Shown piece by piece: positions 1 through 7,822 of a stretch of 10,526 nt of DNA. Location: assembly GCA_947494405.1 (NCBI GenBank), contig CANLWQ010000047.1:1-10526 (forward strand), given 5' to 3'. The translations under genes were made by a program, and so were the position numbers. Positions within the stretch are counted from its first letter, which is position 1. The number at the start of each line of letters is the position of its first letter. A model generated the notes under the pieces. It worked only from the letters and a program-made list of their open reading frames with translations, searched no databases and was not told where the DNA came from. The DNA comes from Comamonadaceae bacterium. Lineage in GTDB: Bacteria; Pseudomonadota; Gammaproteobacteria; Burkholderiales; Burkholderiaceae_C.

Positions 1-321
1 ATTCAGGTCAATCAACAAACCGCCAAGCCTTCCCGCGAAGTCAAAACTGGCGACACCGTGGCTATTCGCCGTGAAGGCTTAATCCGCACTGTGACAGTGG
101 TGAGTTTGAGTGATGTCAGAGCTTCTGCGGCGATTGCCCAAGGCCTGTATGCCGATACCCCCGAAAGTGTTCAAGCCAAAGAGGACTATGTGCAGCAACG
201 CCGTTTTGCCAAAGAACCCGCATTGACCATAGAACATGGCCGACCCACCAAGCGCGACAGGCGCGATTTGCAGCAAGCCCAGCATGGCTTGGATGACCGT
301 TGGAGCGCTTCCATTGACTAA
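1..321 (+). CDS. hslR: Hsp15-type S4-domain RNA-binding protein, 3' part
   Basis: The frame is open from base 1 to the TAA at 319-321, giving 106 C-terminal residues; the start lies outside the window. By recalled alignment, the first visible residues (VNQQTAKPSREVKTGD) match the end of the S4 RNA-binding fold of E. coli Hsp15, and the tail (GRPTKRDRRDLQQAQHG) matches Hsp15's basic C-terminal helix (RRPDKKERRDLLRFKHG). About 35 N-terminal residues are therefore missing. Hsp15 is known as a heat-shock protein that binds free 50S subunits carrying a stalled nascent chain and helps recycle them. The assignment rests on this motif match along the whole visible part. The end of the gene overlaps the proposed TTG start of the permease by 8 bases, suggesting co-transcription. 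Confidence 0.88.
   Translation: MQVNQQTAKPSREVKTGDTVAIRREGLIRTVTVVSLSDVRASAAIAQGLYADTPESVQAKEDYVQQRRFAKEPALTIEHGRPTKRDRRDLQQAQHGLDDRWSASID
302..305 (+). promoter_or_regulatory. Shine-Dalgarno deciding the TTG start of the permease
   Basis: GGAG lies inside the end of hslR with an 8-base spacer to TTG 314. The alternative ATG at 332 is preceded only by pyrimidine/AT-rich sequence without a purine core. This favours the rare TTG start and a translational overlap with hslR. Confidence 0.5.
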
Positions 322-2806
322 ACTTTTGGCCATGGCTTGGCGCGCTTTATGGCGCGATGCCCGTTCAGGCGAGTTGCGCTTGCTGTGGGTGGCCGTCGCC
401 TTGGGCGTGGCGGCCTTGTCCTCGGTGGGTTTTTTGGCCGATCGCATACAAGGCGGCTTGCAGCGCGATGCGCGGCAGTTGTTGGGCGGCGACGCTGTCA
501 TCGCCAGCGACCATGCTTTTCCCCCGGAATTGTTCGCCAAGGTTAAAGCCATGGGCTTGACTTCAGCCGCCACCTTGAACTTCCCCACCATGGCCAGAAG
601 CGCACAAGGCACCAGCCGTTTGGTGGCTTTGAAAGCTGTAGCTGATGGCTATCCGCTGCGCGGGCGTTTGCAGATTGACCGGCCTGTGCCTAAGACCGAC
701 CGGGTACCCGCGGCCGGCGAAGTTTGGGTCGAACCGGCCTTGATGGTTGCCTTAGAACTCAGTATTGGCCAAGATATTCTGCTAGGTGAGCGAACACTTC
801 GAATCACTGAAATCTTGCTCAGTGAGCCCGACCGCGGGGCGGGATTCATGAATTTCGCCCCCAGGGTGATGATGAATCAGGTCGATTTGCCAGCCACCCA
901 GTTGGTGCAACCGGCCAGTCGACTGAATTGGCGACTGGCCGTGATTGGCCCGCCCGACAAAGTCAATGCGTTCGTTGCCTGGGCAGAGGTCTACGTCAAG
1001 CTGCCCGAGGTGCGTGGCATGCGGGTAGAAACCTTGGAAGCGGGTCGGCCTGAAATGCGCCAAACCCTGGACCGCGCCGAAAAGTTTTTGCATTTGGTGG
1101 CTTTGCTGGCCGCCTTGTTGAGTGCGGTGGCGGTGGCCTTGGCGGCGCGCGGTTTTGCGGCTAGGCATTTGGATGATTGCGCCATGCTGCGCGTGCTGGG
1201 GCAAAGCCAGCGCCATATCTTGACGGTCTATGTGCTGGAGTTTTTCACCGTGGGCGTGCTGGCCAGCTTGCTGGGCTTGGTGCTGGGTTTTGGCTTGCAT
1301 CAGGTGTTCATCACTTTGTTAGCAGGCTTGGTTGACACCGATTTGCCCGCGCCAGGCATGACGCCGTTGTGGCAGGGCTTGGGTTCGGGCTTGACCTTGC
1401 TGGCCGCCTTTGGTTTGCCGCCGATTTTGCAGTTGGCCCAAGTGCCCGCCTTGCGGGTGATTCGCCGCGACTTAGGGCCACTGCGCGCCGCTTCTTTGGG
1501 GGTGATGGGCTTGGGGCTCTTGGGTTTCTCGGTTCTGCTGTTGAGTGCCAGCAAAGACCTGCGACTGGGCTTGATGGTGGTGGGTGGCTTTGCGGCTGCG
1601 GTGCTGGTGTTTGCAGGCATGGCTTGGCTAGGGGTGATGGCGTTGCGCCGCTCAATGCAAATCCCAGGCATGCCGGTTTGGCTGCGCATGGCGACTCGCC
1701 AGATAGGCGCACGACCTGGCTACACCGTGGTGCAGGTCAGCGCTTTGTCGGTGGGCTTGCTGGCGCTGATGCTGTTGGTTTTGCTGCGCACCGATTTGGT
1801 CGATAGCTGGCGCAATGCAACGCCAGCAGATGCGCCTAACCGTTTTGTCATCAACATACAGCCCACCCAGTCTGAAGCGTTTTTGCAAACCTTGCGCGAC
1901 GAGGGCGTGGCCAAGCTGGATTGGTATCCCATGCTTCGTGGGCGGCTGATTCAAATCAATGGTGAAAACGTTCGCGCCGATCGCTACACCGAAGATCGCG
2001 CGCAGCGTTTGATTGAGCGCGAATTCAATATTTCATATAGCGCTGAGGCGCCTGCGCACAACCAAATCGTGCAAGGCAGTTGGAAGCCCGATGAAGCCAA
2101 TGCCATCAGTATGGAAGAGGGCATTGCCAACACCTTGCAGCTGAAGCTCGGCGATCAGCTGAGGTTTGACATGGCCGGTGTGGTTGTCGATGTAACGATC
2201 AGCTCAATCCGTCGGGTGGACTGGACGTCGATGCGAGCCAATTTCTTTGCCATCTATCCGGTGTCTTCCATGCCCGATATACCGATGACTTTTATTGCGG
2301 CCTACAAAGCACCCAGTACCTCAGGTTTTGACAACGCCTTGGTGAACCGTTTCCCCAATATCACCAATGTGGATATGGGCGCCACCATCAACCAAATACA
2401 AAAAGTGCTGGGGCAGGTGATTGGGGCGGTGGAGTTTTTGTTTGCTTTTACTTTGGCCGCAGGACTGGTGGTGTTGTTCGCGGCAGTGACTGCCACACGC
2501 GAAGAGCGCGCCCATGAGTACGCGGTGTTGCGAGCGCTGGGTGCGGGTAACCGTTTGCTCGGCCAAGTGCAAACCGCCGAGCTGTTGGGCGTGGGTGCGT
2601 TGGCAGGCGCTTTGGCCGGCTTGGTGGCTGTTGCCATGGGCTGGGGTTTGGCCCGCTATGTGTTTGAGTTTGCTTGGAATGCGTCGCCTTGGGTTCCACT
2701 GTTTGGCGTGATCAGCGGTGCATTGCTGGCCTGGGCTGCCGGTTGGTGGGGTTTGCGCGAGGTGCTGCGCCGCCCGGTCGTGCAGACTTTGCGCCAAGTG
2801 AATTAA
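314..2806 (+). CDS. ybbP: YbbP-type ABC transporter permease (FtsX/MacB-like, 830 aa)
   Basis: This large inner-membrane protein has the FtsX/MacB permease layout. One membrane helix is near residues 22-42, followed by a periplasmic core (about 45-255). A first block of helices lies at roughly 258-492, a second periplasmic region at about 500-695, and a C-terminal FtsX block at about 703-812. The FtsX cytoplasmic signature appears twice, as CAMLRVLGQS (289-298) and as ERAHEYAVLRALGAG (731-745). E. coli YbbP (about 800 aa) has this arrangement and works with the ATPase YbbA; no ATPase gene is visible here, so the partner must be encoded elsewhere. Substrate is unknown; lipid or hydrophobic-compound export is only a family-level guess. 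Start: TTG at 314 is preferred because GGAG (302-305) lies 8 bases upstream and family members begin about ten residues before the RDxRxGEL motif. ATG 332 has no Shine-Dalgarno. An ATG at 236 is in frame but would overlap hslR by 86 bases. Confidence 0.85.
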   Translation: MTKLLAMAWRALWRDARSGELRLLWVAVALGVAALSSVGFLADRIQGGLQRDARQLLGGDAVIASDHAFPPELFAKVKAMGLTSAATLNFPTMARSAQGTSRLVALKAVADGYPLRGRLQIDRPVPKTDRVPAAGEVWVEPALMVALELSIGQDILLGERTLRITEILLSEPDRGAGFMNFAPRVMMNQVDLPATQLVQPASRLNWRLAVIGPPDKVNAFVAWAEVYVKLPEVRGMRVETLEAGRPEMRQTLDRAEKFLHLVALLAALLSAVAVALAARGFAARHLDDCAMLRVLGQSQRHILTVYVLEFFTVGVLASLLGLVLGFGLHQVFITLLAGLVDTDLPAPGMTPLWQGLGSGLTLLAAFGLPPILQLAQVPALRVIRRDLGPLRAASLGVMGLGLLGFSVLLLSASKDLRLGLMVVGGFAAAVLVFAGMAWLGVMALRRSMQIPGMPVWLRMATRQIGARPGYTVVQVSALSVGLLALMLLVLLRTDLVDSWRNATPADAPNRFVINIQPTQSEAFLQTLRDEGVAKLDWYPMLRGRLIQINGENVRADRYTEDRAQRLIEREFNISYSAEAPAHNQIVQGSWKPDEANAISMEEGIANTLQLKLGDQLRFDMAGVVVDVTISSIRRVDWTSMRANFFAIYPVSSMPDIPMTFIAAYKAPSTSGFDNALVNRFPNITNVDMGATINQIQKVLGQVIGAVEFLFAFTLAAGLVVLFAAVTATREERAHEYAVLRALGAGNRLLGQVQTAELLGVGALAGALAGLVAVAMGWGLARYVFEFAWNASPWVPLFGVISGALLAWAAGWWGLREVLRRPVVQTLRQVN

Positions 2807-2851
2807 TCGGGGTCAGATCCCAATTAATTAATTGGGATCTGACCCCGATTA
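2804..2851. repeat. 48-base perfect palindrome between convergent genes
   Basis: The sequence from 2804 to 2851 equals its own reverse complement. Each arm reads TAATCGGGGTCAGATCCC inward, and the centre is AATTAATTAATT. It starts on the stop codon of the permease (TAA 2804-2806) and ends 32 bases before the stop of the convergent smr gene. As RNA or single-stranded DNA it can form a long hairpin from either strand. There is no T-tract at either foot, so it is not a textbook intrinsic terminator, though it may block read-through or protect 3' ends. GGGGTCAGA/TCTGACCCC palindromes recur between genes in many proteobacteria and have been linked with REP/Y1-transposase elements; that this is one is inference from memory. 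Confidence 0.9.
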
Positions 2852-2872
2852 CCGATTACCGATTACCGATTA
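2845..2872 (+). repeat. Four tandem copies of the heptamer CCGATTA
   Basis: CCGATTA occurs four times without interruption (2845-2851, 2852-2858, 2859-2865, 2866-2872). The first copy is the last seven bases of the palindrome, so the array looks like an expansion of the palindrome's foot, for example by replication slippage. It is non-coding, and ends 11 bases before the smr stop codon. Confidence 0.9.
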
Positions 2873-2883
2873 ATTTCGATTCA

Positions 2884-3516
2884 TTATTTAAGTAACACGA
2901 CCAAAGCGCCGGCGCCGCCTTCCGAACCTTTGGCTTGAACAAAGGCCAGCACTTCGGTTTTTTGTACCAACCAGCGTTGCACCTTGGATTTAAGTACGGG
3001 TGTTTTGCCAGGCGAGCCCAAGCCCTTGCCGTGCACCACACGCACACAACGCCAGCCGCGCTTGCTGGCGTCGCGAATGAATTGACCCAAAGCCTCGCGG
3101 GCCTCATCGCTGCGCAGACCATGCAAATCGATTTGCCCTTGCAAACTCCAATGGCCTTTGCGCAATTTCTGTGTCACGTCCGTACCTATGCCTTGGCTAC
3201 GGTAGCTGAGCTCGTCGTCGGTATCGAGCAAGGTGGAGACGTCGAAATCATCGCTGAGGCTTTCACGCAGCACATTGATGTCATCGAGAATTTGTTGCTG
3301 CGCCAAAGGCGGGGCCGGCATGGGGGATAAATCGACTCTGGGCACATGGTCCAGGGTGGTGACCACGCCTACCGCACGGACAAAGAGGTTTTTCTCCGCA
3401 TTGGCTCGCCGCAGAGCTTCTTGCTTGGCCGCTTCAAGCGCCGCTGCTTGCTCAGCATCGGCCACGAGCTTGGCTTTGATGGCGGCCAAGTCTTGCAAAC
3501 TGCGCGCTTTCACCAT
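2884..3516 (-). CDS. Smr (small MutS-related) domain protein, 210 aa
   Basis: The C-terminal half is a clear Smr domain: the IDLHGL motif at residues 129-134 (His132), the VHGKG motif at 161-165, and a closing glycine-rich strand (GGAGALVVLL, about 200-209). Smr domains, as in MutS2 and stand-alone proteobacterial SmrA/SmrB, are nucleases; SmrB cuts mRNA at collided ribosomes, and other members nick DNA. The N-terminal third (about 3-45) is a charged, alanine-rich helix, likely a coiled coil, followed by a proline-containing linker. Length fits the YfcN/SmrB-like group of about 180-220 aa. Start: ATG 3516 has GGAG 8 bases upstream; a TTG at 3540 is in frame but lacks such support. The start overlaps the radC stop in ATGGTGA (7 bases), so translational coupling to radC is likely. 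Which substrate it cuts, RNA or DNA, cannot be told from sequence. Confidence 0.88.
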   Translation of the reverse strand: MVKARSLQDLAAIKAKLVADAEQAAALEAAKQEALRRANAEKNLFVRAVGVVTTLDHVPRVDLSPMPAPPLAQQQILDDINVLRESLSDDFDVSTLLDTDDELSYRSQGIGTDVTQKLRKGHWSLQGQIDLHGLRSDEAREALGQFIRDASKRGWRCVRVVHGKGLGSPGKTPVLKSKVQRWLVQKTEVLAFVQAKGSEGGAGALVVLLK

Positions 3517-4187
3517 GGGCTGTGCTCCGCCATAGACCAACTTTGGCCGGGACCGACGATGACATGGTCTAGCACCCGAATATCCACCAAAGCCAAAGCG
3601 GTTCTCAGGGTTTGGGTGAGTTTTTCATCTGCAGAGGAGGGGCGTACCTCGCCGCTGGGGTGGTTGTGCGAAAAAATCACCGCACAAGCGCCCAGCAACA
3701 GGGCCAACTTCACCACCTCCCGCGGGTAGACCGAGGTTTGGTTCAAGGTGCCGCTGAACATTTCTTCAAACCGCAACAAGCGGTTTTGCCCATCTAAAAA
3801 CAAGACAGCAAACACCTCACGCTGTTGTTGCCCCAGTTGGAGTTGCAAAAACTGTTTGACGTTGTTTGGGTCGGTCATGATGTCGCGCACACGCATTTTT
3901 TGCAGCAATGCACGGCGCGACAACTCGAGCACCGCCAGCAACTGCGAGCGCCTGGCCATGCCGCCCAAGCCTTTGCTAGAGCGCAAATGCTCGGGGCTGG
4001 CATGCAGCAAACCCGCCAAGCCTTGAAACCGGTCTAGCAAACTTTGGGCGAGTTGCAACACACTTTGACCCGGCAGGCCGCTGCCCAGCAGCACCGACAG
4101 CAGTTCCACATCGGTCAGCGCTTGGCTGCCCAGCGCGAGAAGTTTTTCGCGCGGGCGCATGGCTTTGGGCAAGTCTTGAAGCTGCAT
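3510..4187 (-). CDS. radC: RadC family JAB/MPN-domain protein
   Basis: From ATG 4187 the product has 225 residues, close to E. coli RadC (about 222), and begins MQLQDLPKAMRPREKL, where family members normally begin. A helix-hairpin-helix-like segment lies near 55-92 (KGLGGMARRSQLLAVLELSRR at about 72-92). The JAB/JAMM metalloprotease-like domain follows, with EEMFSGTLNQTSVYPREV (141-158) and the metal-binding signature H174-x-H176-x7-S184-x2-D187, all intact. RadC was once thought to act in DNA repair, but its role is unsettled; the fold suggests a metal-dependent hydrolase. In-frame ATG 4211 and TTG 4220 would add 8 or 11 residues, and no start has a good Shine-Dalgarno. The gene is divergent from fkpB and overlaps smr downstream. 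Confidence 0.92.
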   Translation of the reverse strand: MQLQDLPKAMRPREKLLALGSQALTDVELLSVLLGSGLPGQSVLQLAQSLLDRFQGLAGLLHASPEHLRSSKGLGGMARRSQLLAVLELSRRALLQKMRVRDIMTDPNNVKQFLQLQLGQQQREVFAVLFLDGQNRLLRFEEMFSGTLNQTSVYPREVVKLALLLGACAVIFSHNHPSGEVRPSSADEKLTQTLRTALALVDIRVLDHVIVGPGQSWSMAEHSPW

Positions 4188-4298
4188 GGGAAAGGACAGG
4201 GCTAGGCGCATGGGTGTCAAACAAGTGTCATCATCGGGGTTGGCAGAGGCTGCGCCAAGTGCGCCAAGTCCGCTGGGCGTTGTGATCCATGGCCTTTC

Positions 4299-4304
4299 TA
4301 CAAT
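4299..4304 (+). promoter_or_regulatory. Possible -10 box of fkpB-ispH
   Basis: TACAAT stands 24 bases before the fkpB ATG, in the gap divergent from radC. No convincing -35 lies at 16-18 bases; TTGTGA at 4280-4285 is only 13 bases away. This is a weak promoter guess. Confidence 0.3.
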
Positions 4305-4328
4305 AGATTCAGTTTACAAAAGACCCAT

Positions 4329-4778
4329 ATGCAAGCACCCACTACGATTGAAGCCAGTTCGCTTCTCACTTTGCACTACCGCTTGAGCGGCCCGCAAGGC
4401 GACATCATCAACACTTTTGGCGGACCGCCTGCCACCTTATCGCTGGGCAACGCCGAGTTGGCGCCCGCCATAGAGGCGCGCATGCTGGGTTTGGCTGAAG
4501 GCGAGCATGTCACTTTGCAAATGGCGGCTGGCGAAGCTTTTGGCGAGCGTAATCCCGCTATGCTGCAGTGGGTCCCCAAGCAATTGCTGGCCACCTTTGG
4601 TGACGCGGATGCGGCTTATTTATTGGGCGAGGTGGTGGAATTTCCCGCTTCCAACAATGCCGGCAAGTATGCGGGTGCCGTGGTGCAAATTGGGGATGAA
4701 GCCATTTTGTTTGATTTCAACCATCCGCTGGCGGGTCAAGCCGTCATGTTGGAAGTTCAAGTGATAGGGGTTTTGTAA
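4329..4778 (+). CDS. fkpB: FKBP-type peptidyl-prolyl cis-trans isomerase FkpB/SlpA
   Basis: The product is a 149-residue cytoplasmic protein of the SlyD/SlpA branch of FKBP prolyl isomerases. It opens with the FKBP strand LLTLHYRLSG (12-21), continues with PATLSLGNAELAPAIEARMLGL (34-55) and GEAFGERNP (68-76), has an inserted-flap region around 76-120, and ends with the diagnostic DFNHPLAGQ (129-137) and a final strand. It lacks the histidine-rich tail of SlyD, favouring SlpA/FkpB. The family isomerises Xaa-Pro bonds and can act as a chaperone. The TAA (4776-4778) is followed at once by the ispH ATG, and the fkpB-ispH order is also known from E. coli, which supports both calls. No strong Shine-Dalgarno precedes ATG 4329, but homology starts within the first 15 residues. 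Confidence 0.92.
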   Translation: MQAPTTIEASSLLTLHYRLSGPQGDIINTFGGPPATLSLGNAELAPAIEARMLGLAEGEHVTLQMAAGEAFGERNPAMLQWVPKQLLATFGDADAAYLLGEVVEFPASNNAGKYAGAVVQIGDEAILFDFNHPLAGQAVMLEVQVIGVL

Positions 4779-7060
<2,282 letters not shown>

Positions 7061-7072
7061 ACTTTTAACCCA

Positions 7073-7077
7073 AAGGA
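7073..7077 (+). promoter_or_regulatory. Shine-Dalgarno of the lipoprotein gene
   Basis: AAGGA stands 6 bases before ATG 7084, fixing that start. The 23-base gap after serS shows no terminator or evident promoter, so read-through from serS is likely. Confidence 0.6.
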
Positions 7078-7083
7078 TCTTCC

Positions 7084-7575
7084 ATGCGCTTTTTCCCTGC
7101 TGTAGTCATGACGCTGTTGCTGACGCTGGTGGCTTGCGCCAACGTGCCCATGGGTGCGGGAAGAACCGCGTCCAGTGTGGACATGTCGGGTACCGATTTG
7201 CTGGGTCAAACCCAGTTACCCCCAGGCGCGCGCATCTTGCATGAGCAGTCGCTGGTGATTGGCACGGGCGAAAACTGGGTGGGCCGCGTGGTCATGGATT
7301 CGGCTCGCGACACCACTTCAGCCTATAGCTATTTCTTGGACAACTACCCAAGCCTTGGTTGGACCTTGCTGTCTGCTGTGCGTGCAAAGTCCAGTGTGTT
7401 GGTGTTCAATAAAGGCGAGCGCAATGTGACGATTGAAATCCAAGAAGGCAATCCACTTTCCGGTGGTGCTGCTTTGGTGATTTTGACCTTGGCGCCCCGC
7501 AGCGCCAATGTGGTGTCTCCCGCTTTAGCTAAAAAACCTGCGCCTGTAGAGGGCACAGTGCCCAGCAAGCCTTGA
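7084..7575 (+). CDS. Predicted outer-membrane lipoprotein of unknown function, 163 aa
   Basis: I do not recognise a named family. The N-terminus is a lipoprotein signal: MRFF, a hydrophobic stretch, then the lipobox LVAC with Cys18 as lipid-attachment residue. Ala at +2 lacks the Asp inner-membrane retention signal, so outer-membrane sorting is expected. The mature protein has one compact-looking region (about 45-135) with alternating hydrophobic strands and an aromatic segment (YSYFLDNYPSLGWTLL, about 81-96). The next segments (SSVLVFNKGERNVTIEIQEG, about 103-122, and ALVILTLAPR) resemble small periplasmic alpha/beta folds of uncharacterised betaproteobacterial lipoproteins. The tail is rich in Pro, Lys and Ala. 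Its position 23 bases after serS is probably incidental to function. It is intact, with a good Shine-Dalgarno and codon use like its neighbours. Confidence 0.8.
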   Translation: MRFFPAVVMTLLLTLVACANVPMGAGRTASSVDMSGTDLLGQTQLPPGARILHEQSLVIGTGENWVGRVVMDSARDTTSAYSYFLDNYPSLGWTLLSAVRAKSSVLVFNKGERNVTIEIQEGNPLSGGAALVILTLAPRSANVVSPALAKKPAPVEGTVPSKP

Positions 7576-7600
7576 AGCTTTAAAATTTCAGTTTTATCGA
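7572..7600 (+). promoter_or_regulatory. Weak promoter candidate for tRNA-Ser
   Basis: TTGAAG (7572-7577), 17 bases, then TATCGA (7595-7600) lies just before the tRNA and overlaps the lipoprotein stop codon. The -10 match is poor, and it would start transcription almost on the mature 5' end. TAAAAT at 7581-7586 is an alternative -10 without a -35. Confidence 0.2.
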
Positions 7601-7606
7601 CAGACA

Positions 7607-7695
7607 GGAAAGATGGCAGAGTGGTCGAATGCACCGGATTCGAAATCCGGCGTACAGGTTTACCTGTACCGAGGGTTCGAATCCCTCTCTTTCCG
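7607..7695 (+). tRNA. tRNA-Ser (anticodon CGA)
   Basis: A complete serine tRNA cloverleaf of 89 bases. The acceptor stem is GGAAAGA (7607-7613) with TCTTTCC (7688-7694) and G as discriminator base (7695). The anticodon stem CCGGA/TCCGG encloses the loop TTCGAAA with anticodon CGA at 7641-7643, which reads UCG. A long class II variable arm (GTACAGG/CCTGTAC) marks it as serine. The T arm is GAGGG-TTCGAAT-CCCTC (7671-7687). The bases after the discriminator are CCG, so the terminal CCA is not fully encoded and must be completed by CCA-adding enzyme. No repeat of its 3' end is seen downstream, so there is no sign of an integrated element. Confidence 0.97.
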
Positions 7696-7734
7696 CCGTA
7701 ATTCCTCGGTTTTGCTGCCAAAAATAGTGATAAA

Positions 7735-7745
7735 CCCTAGTAGGG
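7735..7745. promoter_or_regulatory. Inverted repeat CCCTA-G-TAGGG, candidate operator
   Basis: A perfect 5+1+5 inverted repeat ends three bases before the TTGACA box of the PQQ dehydrogenase promoter. Its position suits an activator touching RNA polymerase at -35. No regulator gene is visible and I cannot name the protein; chance is possible for so short a repeat. Confidence 0.35.
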
Positions 7746-7748
7746 ACT

Positions 7749-7779
7749 TTGACAAATTTAAAATTTAAGCAGTTAACAT
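7749..7779 (+). promoter_or_regulatory. Promoter of the PQQ sugar dehydrogenase gene
   Basis: A consensus -35 box, TTGACA (7749-7754), is followed by a very AT-rich spacer and a -10 candidate TTAACAT (7773-7779), with 18 or 19 bases between depending on register. Transcription would start near 7786, giving a leader of about 37 bases that holds the Shine-Dalgarno AAGGAAA (7811-7817). Confidence 0.6.
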
Positions 7780-7810
7780 CTTCTTCAAGGCGATGTTGCC
7801 TTTTATGTTT

Positions 7811-7817
7811 AAGGAAA
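7811..7817 (+). promoter_or_regulatory. Shine-Dalgarno selecting the GTG start at 7823
   Basis: AAGGAAA has its AGGA core 7 bases before GTG 7823. The in-frame ATGs at 7793 and 7805 lie upstream of it and would add residues in front of a signal peptide that already has a normal N-terminus (MSFLKIS). GTG is therefore the likely start. Confidence 0.7.
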
Positions 7818-7822
7818 TCCTA

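Noticed and set aside
79..612. A 177-codon open frame on the minus strand across hslR and the permease start
   Set aside because: It lies opposite two genes identified by conserved motifs and shows no recognisable domain.
782..1300. A 172-codon open frame on the minus strand inside the permease gene, plus similar ones nearby
   Set aside because: Composition is low-complexity (His, Gln, Arg rich) and mirrors a GC-rich membrane-protein gene; no start signal or family motif.
2804..2872. CRISPR-like reading of the repeats between permease and smr
   Set aside because: Units are only 7 bases with no spacers, and no cas gene is present.
4251..4268. Two tandem copies of TGCGCCAAG in the radC-fkpB gap
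   Set aside because: Two short copies in a GC-rich gap with no promoter relation are easily due to chance.
7579..7766. TTTAAAATTT occurring on both sides of tRNA-Ser (7579-7588 and 7757-7766)
   Set aside because: It could suggest an insertion duplication around the tRNA, but both copies are AT-only sequence in promoter-like regions and nothing mobile lies between them.
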